DNA of 64,000 nucleotides, taken from the NCBI GenBank assembly GCA_019914995.1, contig CM034139.1:3760461-3824460 (forward strand), written 5' to 3'. Below the pieces are notes generated by a model. That model saw only the letters and a list, made by a program, of their open reading frames with translations, had not been told where the DNA came from and made no database searches. A program made the position numbers and the translations under genes. Origin of the DNA: Acanthochlamys bracteata. Its lineage: Eukaryota > Streptophyta > Magnoliopsida > Pandanales > Velloziaceae. The number at the start of each line of letters is the position of its first letter. Within the stretch, counting starts at the first letter, position 1. Below, one piece after another: positions 31,665-43,230 of the stretch.

Positions 31665-34551
31665 ATGCTGAAGAAAAGAGGAGCAGTAGTAGTAATGGGA
31701 GAAGAACAAGAAGGGGAAGGAGGAGTTGTGGTGGAGCAATCCATGTTCAGTCGCCAAGTATCATCAATAACAACAGCAGCAGGAGCTATTAAGACCTCCG
31801 CTGCAGCTGCACCGGCTATTGTGCCTGCTGCGGCGGCGGCAGCGGCAGCGGCGGCGGAAGTAGAGGCGCACCCGTACGATTTCCATGTTTCAGGACCGAG
31901 GAATTTGGCGCCTCCTAATTGGAAAGATCTTATCCGATCCAGCTGGTATGGCTTGTTGCTACAAATCCCTGATCGGTTTCTTTCTTGTTTTAGTTATTTT
32001 TAGTTGAATTTTTACTTAATTTTAGAGATTATAAAAATTGGACCTGCAACTTAAGATCTACCGATAATAAGATTACTAATCCAAATATCTTATGTAACAG
32101 TGCAGATTACATATTTATTCCGTATCAGATTATTCTCTTAATGCCTCACGTGTAAGGTTGAGTGTTTTTCTTCTGTAAATTCATATGCCGTTATGATATA
32201 CCAGAATTATGCCAGAACAAAAAAGATAAGATCAAAATATAGAAGTTAGAATCAAGTTCCAAGTCCAAATCAAGTTTCAATAATCAAATGAAACTGAAAA
32301 AACAAATACGGATTACAGTCTGCTAAAGTTTGGGTTAAATTCAATTCAACTACAAAAATATCCGGACCAATGAAGTTCTTATACCATATAGGAAATCAAA
32401 CCCGTATTTTAAACCAATTAATGATAACAAAAGTGATCCAATATCTTATATAGTAGCATTTATTCCATATAAGATTATTCTCTTAGAAGTTCTTTCCTTA
32501 ATCTACTATATATTGTCTTCACTATTTTAATTTGATCTATTTGAAAATATATTGTGTAGGTATTTTTCTGATTACCTATACCAACGAAGAAATTTAGAAG
32601 GTTAACTCAAGCATGAATGATTCTATGCTTTTATTCAACAAAACTTATGGTTCTAATCTTTGAACCAATTTATTTTTTCTATAAATAATTCAAACATGCG
32701 AATTCTTATATGAGTATGAACTTATATAAACAAAAAATTAGATAAAATTACAAAATCTAATGTTACATATAAGTGAATACAAATAGAATTGTGATCTGTA
32801 CATGGTTTTGGACCTCAAAATAATATAGCAAAAAAAGAGTAGTTCAATTCACAAACTTAACTTCCATAGAATTTCAATTTAAGTCTTGTTAGCCTATTTT
32901 ACAAATCTATTACAAAAAGTGACAAAATTTGCAAAACACAATAAGCCAGTATTTACAATTTATGTTAACACCACCTTGCTTCTCGAATATTATTTGTGTG
33001 AAGCATAAAAGACAGGGTTTGCTAAAATGCGGCAAAGTTATCTTATTTTGCAAAGCCAATGGAAATTGGGCTATTTTCAAAAATATATTTATTAAGTGGC
33101 CCCCATTTTGAAAATAAAATTCGCAAAGTCGGATCTAAATTTCAAGTACTTCTGCAGTGATTTCCTTGACCAATTTAAGTTTCATTGTGCGTTCAGTGTT
33201 TCCTCGAGTAATGTTATATCTATATATATAGAATTCTGGTTAGTGTATTATTTTGTTTAAAATCTCTATTTATAACCTATTTAATGCCAATAAGTTCATC
33301 ATATCTTTGATATTGTGATTCTTCTTTGTATTGTTGCTTCTCCATGACTGATGATATTTTACAAATTAAAGTAAAAATTGAAACATTGCATTTCCCAATG
33401 GCCTATATTTTGGTTTTACATCATCAGTTAAGTTTCTTGCAATCTCCATATACTTTTAGGAAGTTGTTTGCTTTTGTCTTTCCTTTGCTTTTCTTTGTAT
33501 TTGGAGTGCTTCTGGTATCTTGAACTTGAGAGTATTTCCTTTTTTTAGGAAGGACCCAAATTATAAAAGGATGGTTATAGCCTGCTTCATACAGGCAGTT
33601 TACTTGCTAGAACTAGACAAACAAGACAAGAGAACCGAAGAGAATGGCCTTGCTCCAAAATGGTGGAAGCCTTTCAAGTATAAAATTACAAAAACTTTGG
33701 TCGACGAAAGAGATGGTTCCATATATGGTGCAATCCTTGAATGGGATCGATCAGCTGCATTGTCAGATTTTGTTGTTATGAGACCAAATGGTGCTCCCAG
33801 GGCTGTTCTTGCATTGAGGGGAACATTACTGAAGAGTCCGACCATCAGGAGAGATTTAGAGGATGACCTTCGTTTCCTTGCTTGGGAAAGTTTGAAGGGA
33901 TCTGTCAGATTCAATGGAGCTTTAGAAGCACTAAAAGCAGTTGTTGATCAATTTGGCAGCAATAATGTTTGTATTGGTGGGCACTCCTTGGGTGCTGGCT
34001 TTGCTCTCCAAGTAGGAAAGGCATTGGCCAAACAAGGTGTGTTTGTAGAGTGCCATTTGTTTAACCCTCCATCTGTTTCATTGGCCATGAGTTTGAGAAT
34101 CCTTGGAGAGAAGGCGGGCTATGTCTGGAAGAGAATCAGAGATGCATTGCCATCCAAGACTGATTCATCGCTCGATAGTGAGGATGAGAAGCCTAATGGA
34201 AGTGGGGAGAAGAAACAATACCTAGAAATCAAGAAATGGGTTCCACATTTGTATGTAAACAACAGTGACTACATATGCTGCTATTACAATGATCCTGCAG
34301 GCAAAGCTGATACTGCTGTTTTAGCAGATCTTACGAATAAAGGGAAGGGTGATGGTGGGTATGGCGAAGTAGCAGCCAAGCTATTTGTGATGTCTAAAGG
34401 GCCACAGAAGTTTCTTGAAGCTCATGGTTTGCAGCAGTGGTGGTCGGATGATATGGAACTTCAGTTAGCTCTAAATAACAGCAAGCTTATAAACAGGCAG
34501 CTAAGGTCACTGTATACAAATAATCCGTCCCCGTCAGCGAGCAACTCATAG
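31665..34551 (+). CDS. Alpha/beta-hydrolase, lipase class 3 family (At4g10955 type)
   Basis: Two exons, 31665-31945 and 33549-34551, join in phase (TG|G gives Trp94) to 427 residues. Exon 1 is a low-complexity leader with an alanine run of about ten coded by GCG/GCA repeats (31826-31860), then HPYDFHVSGPRNLAPPNW. Exon 2 holds the hydrolase: RAVLALRGT, DDLRFLAWESLKGSVRFN, and the nucleophile elbow CIGGHSLGAGF with Ser240. Family members are annotated as GDSL or class-3 lipases by habit, but the motif here is GxSxG, not GDSL. Substrate is unknown. No signal peptide is evident, so it is probably intracellular. The ATG 31695 (MGEEQ) is an alternative start. Confidence 0.9.
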
Positions 34552-35516
34552 TAACATTCTAACAGCTTCTCCTACAATTTATTGTCCTTCCTGTTTCTGT
34601 GATCTGTAACTCAGGATCGTTATTCTTCTTATCCAATTTTTAATACCCTGCACAAGCAGGATCTTGCATCTTGTTAGGAAAAATCTCAACTTTCAGAGAC
34701 TATCTTGAATAAGAATGTGAGAGAGAGTAGGTACTGATTTAGAGGTTGTATTCTTCTTCCAATAACTTATGTGAAATTTGATGATGAATGCAACTTAGAA
34801 GCACACATCTCTTGGTTATAATTCTTAAAGGTCATTTTTAGTCGATAACTTGATTTTATAAAAATGAGTGATGCATGTGTGCGATATGGAATTATTTTTG
34901 GTTTGCACGGATTGAATTTTCTATAGAAGAAATTAATATCCAGTTATTATACTTGGTGGCGTCTTGGAATGTTGTAGCCTTTTTGTGTTTATTATCTATT
35001 TATCAAAAGAAGTTGTTTAGTTAGAGCATGTTTGGTTGCGAAGAATATAAATTCTTAAATAGGTGTGGAGAATCTGAGCAAATAATTAGTTTTAGTAAAA
35101 ACGTTGAGCAAATAATTACCAAGTTTGAAAATAAGGACAATGTTCTTAGATAAAGAAGTTATACTTATTTACTGAAACAGTTTAAATATTTTAAAACACG
35201 TATAATTCTAAATGATAAAAATTATATTTATTTGATTATTATTCATTTTTTAATTTAAAATAATTCATTAATTACTTGAATATATATGTACTAAGTCGTG
35301 TGGCTTTAATATGATATATATAGTATTTTGAATAGTTTAATTATTTGAAAATAAACAAAAAATATTTATACAGTATTTAATAATGTAATTATTATGATAA
35401 TATTTATTAAAAAAAAGAACCAAATGCTATCTAAGTTCAGCAGTGCATAATTATCTGATTGCTTTAATAGCTAAGAGATCAAATTGAGATAGTATAACAA
35501 GACTTTGGAATGCTTA

Positions 35517-35743
35517 GGGCGTGTTTAACTAGGTTCAAATTTTATTTTTACAAACTTATTTTAATGTAAAATAAATTAAAAGTTTTAATTAAATTTTTAA
35601 TAATATTTTTAAAATTCAAATTTTAAATTTATTTTTTCATGAAAATTAATATAAAATTAGTTTTATTAAATATTTTAAATTTTAAATTTAATTTTATAAA
35701 TTTAATTCTAGAAAAGTTATTTTACTTTAAAGTGAACACACTC
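35517..35743. mobile_element. MITE-like element
   Basis: Left GGGCGTGTTTAACTAGG and right AAAGTGAACACACTC are imperfect inverted ends around an AT-rich core. A similar element is at 52021-52316. Confidence 0.4.
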
Positions 35744-36111
35744 TTCAGAAAAATAAATTCAATTTAAAAATATTAGTAGACTTTCACGATTAAGACTGAT
35801 TTTTTTAGGACGTGGTTTGAAATTCTCAGTAAGTAGCAATGTTTTATATTTTTCCTCTTTTATTATCCAATAACAATTTAAATAATTAAAAGAACTTTTA
35901 TTGTTTAGTGCTAATTCTTTTTTTTCCAAAATAATTAATAAGAAGTTACAAAAAACTGAACGGACAATAATAAAATAAAAACCATTCCGCTGGGAATCCG
36001 AATGTTGTAGTCTTCGGCTCCGTAGACCGACGCCTTCTCCATTGGGCCTCGCGATCTCTGTTTATTAAAATATTTGTTTCTTACTATTTACCAAAGCACG
36101 ATCCACACTTA

Positions 36112-36832
36112 AGTTATTGTTTGAATTGTGATTATTAATAATGAATAACGGTGATAGTGAAATATTTTACTATATTAATTATATTTGATTTTATTTTATT
36201 AATAGAAAAAAAAATAATGATTGTGAAATTACGGTAAAATGATAGTGAAATATGTACCCACTAAATTAGTAGGTATACATAGTAATAAAAAAAGAAGCAA
36301 ATTTATTTTTATTTTTATTTTTTTAGTTTTTAATTTTTTAATATTTATTTTAATTAAATATTTTTAATTAACTATTAACAATATGTATTATTTTTTATTA
36401 TAATAATTTATAATTTTATAATTATTTAATTTTAATTAATTTTAGTTGGTAAAAAAAATAAAAATATATGATCAAATTTTTTAATTAAAATTTTTTATTA
36501 ATTTTGTTAAATTATATCAAACATTAACAAAAAATTAAATTAATCTAAAAATTATATTAATAAAATTAATTTAAGTTATATTAATCAAATTAATTTAAAT
36601 TTATACTAATAAAAGTTAATTTAATATAATTAAAAACATCGTTGAAATTTTTTATAAAAATTTATTTTTTTCATTCATTTAACTATTTATTCAAACATAG
36701 TTAATTTATTATTCTTACTATATATCTAAATATTATAAAATTAAATAATTATTATTTTCTATTTGTTTTCTTATTATTTTTCTAATTTATTTTTATATTA
36801 TTATTTTTTAATTATGTATTCAAATATATTCA
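36112..36832. mobile_element. MITE / non-autonomous element, copy B (inverted relative of 28294-29026)
   Basis: Read in this direction it follows the reverse complement of copy A block by block: TTATTGTTTGAATTGTGATT at the left, GTACCCACTAAATTAGTAGG, TATCAAACATTAACAAAAAA, and an ATTCAAATAT end. It has diverged more than copy A and is richer in A/T, so it looks older. Confidence 0.6.
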
Positions 36833-36988
36833 GAGACACTGCTATTTAAAGTGTATTTTAACTAATAAAATAAATTTTAATAAAATTAAATTGAGTAGAG
36901 CTGAGTTCATGTAATTGAAAAATATCCTTAATTTCCCAGACTCCCAAGTCCCAACGCCAAACCCAAACAAACACCGGCAACAACAACA

Positions 36989-37540
36989 ATGCGTTCCTCC
37001 AGATCCGACTCCTCCACGGCCGCGCCGCCACCTACTCCACCACCTCCTTCTTCTTCTTCCTCCGCCTCCGCTTCCATCGACCCCTTCTTCCACCTCCTCT
37101 CTCTCCTCCCATTCTCCTTCCTCCGCCCTCCTCGTACTCGTCTCAAGCTCCCTTCTCTTCTCTCTTCCCTGCCTTCTTCCTCCACCGTTCTCTCTCTCCT
37201 CTTCCTCGCTTACTTCTCCATCGTCTCTGGACTTCTTTACGATCTCATCGTCGAACCTCCTGGCATTGGATCTACTCAAGATCCACGTACCGGCGCTGTT
37301 CGACCCCTCGTCTTCCTTCCTGGTAGAGTTAATGGACAGTATATAATTGAAGGGCTCTCGTCGGCGTTCATGTTCTTGATTGGTGGTGTTGGGATTGTTC
37401 TGCTTGATCTTGCTGTTGATAAGAACCGTCCCATGAGTGTGAGGAATTCGTTCGCGGCGTTCGGTGTGTCGGCGATTGTCGTGGGGTATGTTATGGCTAT
37501 GTTGTTTATTCGGATCAAGATCCCGGGGTACCTCCAGTGA
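36989..37540 (+). CDS. OSTC: Oligosaccharyltransferase complex subunit OSTC/DC2-like
   Basis: Intronless, 183 residues. The N terminus is Ser/Pro-rich (about 1-50), followed by three membrane segments near 64-87, 117-142 and 152-173. Conserved blocks are GLLYDLIVEPPGIGSTQD, FLPGRVNGQYIIEGLSS, FGVSAIVVGYVMAML and the C-terminal FIRIKIPGYLQ, all typical of OSTC/DC2. In animals this subunit ties the STT3A-type oligosaccharyltransferase to the Sec61 translocon; the plant protein should act in N-glycosylation at the ER. The long antisense ORFs at 36842-37279 are shadows of the Ser/Pro-rich coding. Confidence 0.93.
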   Translation: MRSSRSDSSTAAPPPTPPPPSSSSSASASIDPFFHLLSLLPFSFLRPPRTRLKLPSLLSSLPSSSTVLSLLFLAYFSIVSGLLYDLIVEPPGIGSTQDPRTGAVRPLVFLPGRVNGQYIIEGLSSAFMFLIGGVGIVLLDLAVDKNRPMSVRNSFAAFGVSAIVVGYVMAMLFIRIKIPGYLQ

Positions 37541-39800
37541 TGTATCTGATGATTGCGCCGATGAATCTGATTTGATCTGATCTTGTTCGTCGGTGAGCGG
37601 AATGCTTTAGAATTTTTACTGCTGCTGCTTTCTGAAATATTGATGAGTTATGAATACTGGAATGTAATGGATACTAGGTAGTTGTTATTCTGGACGAATT
37701 TAACTTGTTAGACATTGATTTTGCCTTTACTCATGCATTTTATCAGACCATGGAGGATACTGTTAGTTGATTTCATGGAGATTCAACGTGATGTATTGTA
37801 TTTGTATCCTTCTGGTTGTTATCGAGATCTGTTTAAGTTCATCTGACGGTTGGTGTGATAAAGTGAAATGGATTTAAGGATTGTTTTTTTTTTTTTGGTT
37901 TTGTTGTCTCGTTTGATTTATATAGTCCAACTGTTTACATTTTGTATTCCTACATACCCCTAATGTCCTTTGTGCTCCATGTTGATTTGGCAACTACATG
38001 GAGCTGTTTAGATTCATGAAACTTTATGCATAAGCAAATAGTGAACAAGTTTCAGCAATGTTTGTCTGATGTGCAACCATTTTTTGCTGGGACTAGTTTA
38101 TTGTCAGCATATAAGTAGAAACATGTTTATCATGTGTGTTTGTAAGCTCAGATCGAACTTATATATTGAACGAGTTACTAATAGTTGGAACTGTTTGGTT
38201 GCAACCATTTATTTGCGGTGTAAATCTTCAAATTCCTATAAGTTACTAGTGGTTGGAAACTTTTGGCTACAATCATTTAATTTTGTGATAAATTTCAAAT
38301 TTCAAAACGATGTATCTTGTTCTCAGAGCCATTAAGATACCGTTGTGTACTTAGTCACCTTCCTTACATACTGCTAACCGGTACCTGTAGTACTTTTGAC
38401 CCGGTCCCTGTGTTCTATCGGCTGCTTTATGCTTGTTCATTTGAACAGAAATTCTAGTTTACTTAAGACCTCATATTGCTGTAGAACGACTTGGTGTATC
38501 CCAACTATCACAACCATGTTAGAGCAAGAAATGATATTTCTAGATGTACATTTAGGTGGATCTTTCAGCTATTGAGACTTGAGAATTTATTCAAGACTTT
38601 TAATGTTCTGTGGGAGATATAACAGATGCCAATTGGGGATATGATGCTTATCATTAAATTTTTTAGACATTTATACAGTGTTCAACATATGAGAAGACTA
38701 TCTTGTTAGTTATGTATCTGAGATAAAAAAGAGACTCATAGTTTTTATGGCTTAGATAGTTAACTTCAGATTACTATGAAATATGTACATCCTTGGAGCA
38801 TTATATTTCAGTTTTACAATGAGTTTCCACATATGTGACAGTTTATGCATACTCAGATCGTTGAATATGTATGCAATGCCAAGAACTACAGTAATCTGTC
38901 CAAAATTACTTTAGGTCGAAGAGGCTTCTTAAGTATTCAGCTTCATCTGTAAAGTGATATACAGATTGCCGTCTGAGCGAAGTGTATGTTCTATCCGTAA
39001 AAAAGAAAGTGTAGTTATGTTCCCTTCATTTGTCGATAGCTAGCAAACTTCTTCCAGTTGTGAACCTTAAACCAATAGCTTTCTGCTGCCGAATTTGTGG
39101 AAGCTGTGATTACTTTGCATTAGTACTTTTGAATGTTGGAATGAATTTCTAGACAGCTTTATTTATTGTTAACATAATTTTACTTTAGATCGTTGGATCT
39201 GCTGAGCACACCTATCCTGCAAGAAGGGACTACACTGCTGGTAGTAATTTCTTTGATGAATTATTATTGAGTTTATTACTATGCAGTAATAGCTGATTGA
39301 CTACCTAAGTCTAATGTGCTTTCCTGAGAGGAAATGTATTACTTTGGTCTTCGTTTTTGTTTCAATGATGTTCTTTCGGTTTCAGTAATCTGTTTCAATA
39401 GGACATCTTTGGCTGGTTTAGGTTGTTACATTACAAGTGAAATAATAGGTTGAAGCTCAGAACAACCTGTAAAAGTCTTTATTTTAATTTATATGTACTC
39501 CCAAAACGCTCTATAGGATATATTTTGCTCGTGTCCATCTTGAAATTTTTCATGAAAACCTTTACTACACGTTTTGATGGGTTTTTTATTGATGGTTTTT
39601 TCTTTAAGAAACAGAAGAACGAGGAACAACCATTTTCGAACCGAAACAGACGCATATCTGCGATCGCTTATAAATAGTTACTTTATTTTTTAAAGAATTT
39701 TTGTAATATTTTAGTTTGTTTTTTAAATTAAAATTTATATATATAATTTTTAATTTTAATTAAAAATAAGTTTTTCACTAAAAATATTTTGATTTTAAGT
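37541..39800. other. Intergenic, nothing clear
   Basis: The 3' UTR of OSTC (to about 37850), then unique-looking sequence with only short ORFs (38069-38335, 39450-39677) that have no domain. An AT-rich element with CCAAAACGC on its left may span about 39490-39800. Confidence 0.5.
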
Positions 39801-39819
39801 AAAATTTAAACGACCCCCG

Positions 39820-40259
39820 AGCCTGCCTCCAAAAGCATGCTTCAAGCTGAACTTCGGAAATTACGGCGATCAAGGGTACCGCGGAGTAATCAACGATGAT
39901 AAAGGCAAAGAACTTTTATCCTATTTCAATCCCGTGAAGAATAAATAACTCTACCGGCACAAGTTGAAGCATTGCTACGTTGCCTGTGTTGCTCTAAGCT
40001 AATGCTGACGCGTCTGAAATGTTTGAAACTGATCGTGGAAGGCGATGCCCTAAGCATCGTGAGATGGAGAACGACTGTCGTACCTCCACCGGAGAGATTC
40101 AAAAGCAGCTTTCAAAAGATCTGGAGCATATTGAAGTGCATCAAGAAGCGTGATATCTTGCATGTTTTCTGCGAAGAAGCCAACAGTAGAGCCACTGAAC
40201 TTGCAAGAATTGGAGCGCAGCTTCTCAAAGAGAGACACCAAATAGATGATGATGTCTGA
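39820..40259 (+). pseudogene. RNase H-like (RVT_3 type) fragment, broken
   Basis: Reads CFKLNFGNYGDQGYRG, VINDDKGKELLSYF, then AQVEALLRCL, LKLIVEGDALSIVRW, and ends ILHVFCEEANSRATELARIG. This order (KLNxDGS, GGVIRDxxGxxL, AExxAL, VExDS, HVxREGNxxADxLA) is the plant RNase H domain found at the end of LINE-type elements and in small host-like RNase H genes. The domain is nearly complete in length but is broken and has lost family residues. There are no polymerase sequences beside it. It is flanked by AT-rich repeats. Confidence 0.7.
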
Positions 40260-40953
40260 AAGTACTTTTCAATTTTTTTAAAATTTTATTTTTAATAAAC
40301 TTTTGCTAATATATTATAAAATTATTTTAAATTAAAAAATATAAAACATTTTATATTATAAGATATTATTATTATTTAGATAATAAATATTTTTTTTTTT
40401 ATTTTAATCTAGAGCCGTTGTGGGCAGCAATTACCTCCAGGTTCTATTTATATTTATTTTATTGATACGTTATTATTATTATTATTTTTTAGCGGTACGT
40501 ATAATGTACGAATGACTGAAGTCGTTCATACATGAATTGCTTCTATTAATATGTGATAAGGTTTATTTTGAACCGTGTCTGTAATATTCACTTTGATATA
40601 ATAAGCAGCTTGAGAGTTTGAATGATTTATAAAAATCATGATCACAATGCTATTCCTCAAGAATTTAAGAATCATGATTGATATATTATATCTTCACTGG
40701 TTGTTGAATTTAGTGGGTGTTCTAAATTCAAATTCAAAACAGGTAATAACATTATCACACATCAATATGATCATGGATCAAGACGATTAAATAGTATTTT
40801 CTTTTACAAATTCATGTTTTTAATGACTTTATTCCGCAAGCAGTACATGCAGTCTCTGAATTTCTTCAGTATTTTAAGTACAACTTCGACAAAAGAAAAT
40901 TCTGAATTGCATCTTGGACACAAAGGGTACAGTGAAGAAGGTTGGAATCTGTA
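40260..40953. other. Intergenic and 3' UTR of ureG
   Basis: AT-rich DNA with trinucleotide ATT runs near 40470, no gene. The last 150-200 bases before 40954 are probably the UreG 3' UTR. Confidence 0.5.
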
Positions 40954-43230
40954 CTAATGCAGCCTCCTTCCAGTTGTTGCCACCCAAGCTTGCAAGATAT
41001 GGTTCACGATTTCTTGCACACCAACACCATGCTTCACCTATTGAGCACAAAAACCAGAATGAAATTCAAAAGAAACCAAAATGGTTAAAAGTAAACCTTA
41101 TAAATGTTAGGCCCTGTTTGGTTAACAATGTGGCCAGCTAAAAACTTTTTGGTTTAATGTACTCCAGCTTCAAGATTAGTTGTGAAGTCTGTTGCAAGGC
41201 GCAAATTTTTGTGTGCTTCACATAGAGCTATAAGATGGTTACAGGATTGGAACTTTTGTAAACGAGACTTAAATTATGTTGTATATGTGATGCAATATTC
41301 CTTATATACTAAACTTAAGTAACAAGTAATGGAACCTAAGGATAAAACTATATATATAGTAGTGAAAACTTTGATCTACAAACAACAAAACCTGAGCAAA
41401 GACCAAAGGTCCTCCATCACGCATGCGAACAGCATCATTTTGCATTACTGCCAAGTCCGCTCCAACAGCTGGTGCAAGGTCTGTCTTGTTTATAACCTAA
41501 AGTAATGCAAAGATATTCAGACTAGGAGAAATCTTTAAAACTAGTAGAAACATCTGTGGCATATCACGGGTTAAGTCTAGCAATCAGTTTTTGCAAGGGG
41601 AAAGAAAAGTTTAAGAGTAAGTAGGTGTTTCAAAATACCAGGAGATCTGCTTGAGTAATTCCTGGTCCTCCTTTTCTAGGTATTTTATCACCGCCGGAAA
41701 CATCAATTATGTATATGATATAATCTGCCAGCTCTCTACTGAAGTTAGCAGCTAAGTTATCTGTAGTCATCAATAAATTAGAAATTAGACATTAGTCTCC
41801 TTTCCTTCCAATCTAGACTAAGCTAGAGCAAGATAAATGTATTTTACAAGTTTGTAAGCTAGAAACAAGCATCTCTATGTTCATGAATCTAAAGCAGCAA
41901 CCAATTCAAAGTTCTCACTAGCAACTTGCCCACTTACTAAACAAAAGATAATGATGCCATGAACCACACTAAGCTTCCTGATATTGAATGGACAGTTAAA
42001 CTTTCAGGAAAGAACATCAACAATGTAATCTTCTTATAATTGAATTAGTAAGCGGACAGACAATACCTCCTCCAGACTCACAAAGCAGTAAGTCTGCTTT
42101 GAACAAATTGGATAACTCTTCAAGGGGTCCGAGATTGATACTGATATCTTCACGAATTGCAGCATGTGGGCAGCCTCCTGTTTCAACAGCCCGAATTCTT
42201 TCTTCAGGGAGTGCTCCGTGCTTGATCAAGAATTCTCCATCTTCTTTTGTGAATATGTCATTCGTTACCTGAAATTTTCCAGTATATTTGAACTTATTCA
42301 ATTCAATTGTCGGTCTATTGACTAGCGAAAGCAGATGTCATAAGAACTTCTCATTACTAGAATTCTCAAACCCAAATTTATGTAGACTTTATCAATAACA
42401 AATGTAGCATCGGCCATATTAGCATTTATTTGAACTTAAGACCTCTAACAGTCACTAAGATTACAATAAGAAATTTGCAGTCCAGCATATGCATTTCGCG
42501 CATGTCATCATTCTTACAAGATCACAACATCAAGAGGTTAATGCTTCATCAACCTCAACATAAGATAACAAATACAAAGAATAGAGTACTACACTGATGA
42601 TTCAGCATTCAAGTAGCAACTTCGAACCGAAAACTTACTGCAGCAAGGCTGTACTTCTCACGCAAGAGCTTGCAGATAGCCAACATTAGCGCTGTTTTTC
42701 TATATAACCAAAAAGGGCACTGGATTTACAGAGAGTAGTAGCTGATGCATTAGTGTACTACATGGAACTCTCAAGTGTAAAAAGATATACCAATGTCTAC
42801 ATGTCACCAAAATTTCCATCAATAGAAAACCTTCTTTTCAGTTATTTTCTAAAGAAAAGAAAGGAAAGAGCAACAAACCCAGTGCCAACAGGTCCACCGA
42901 TGCCGACGGTGAACGCACGCTGATTGAAGTCACGGGAAGTCAACGGCGGCGCTCTTGCAGAGAAGTATCCAGGCGAGTAGATTGGTTCATGACTGTGCGG
43001 AGCCAAGCCATCGTGTGAATGGTACACTCTCCCATCTGCACCCACCCAACTCTCCCCCACCGCTCCTCCTCTGCAACAAATCAATCAAAGCTTATCAAAA
43101 AATTCCAAAGTTTTCTCAAGAAACAAGCTGAAAATTGAATCTTTAAACTTGAGTAAGGATCATTTTTGTTGTACTCGTGCGCATGGTTGTGGTGATGATG
43201 ATGGTGGTTGTGTTCACTTTCGGAAGCCAT
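40954..43230 (-). CDS. UREG: Urease accessory GTPase UreG
   Basis: Seven exons join in frame to 281 residues: 43149-43230, 42879-43068, 42639-42699, 42067-42268, 41639-41760, 41392-41496, 40954-41037. Exon 1 starts MASESEHN and carries the plant His-rich tail ([13 protein letters not shown]) that binds metal. The P-loop GPVGTGKT (86-93) is split between exons 2 and 3. CPH at 144-146 is the conserved nickel/zinc-binding motif. ESGGDN and the guanine-binding NKTD (222-225) follow; the protein ends [13 protein letters not shown]...RRLH. UreG uses GTP hydrolysis to deliver nickel to urease with UreD and UreF. One join is uncertain: at exon 2 the second of two AGs (CAGAG) must be used to keep phase with exon 1. 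Confidence 0.95.

Larger units (their letters stand above)
34552..36988. other. Intergenic, AT-rich, with transposon relics
   Basis: No gene. It holds a MITE-like element at 35517-35743 and the inverted relative of the 28.3-kb element at 36112-36832. The last 150 bp are the promoter of the OSTC gene. Confidence 0.6.

Noticed and set aside
36842-37279. Antisense 145-aa ORF opposite OSTC (Arg/Glu/Gly-rich)
   Set aside because: It is the mirror of the Ser/Pro-rich OSTC leader and its upstream DNA; composition follows from the sense codons and no domain is present.
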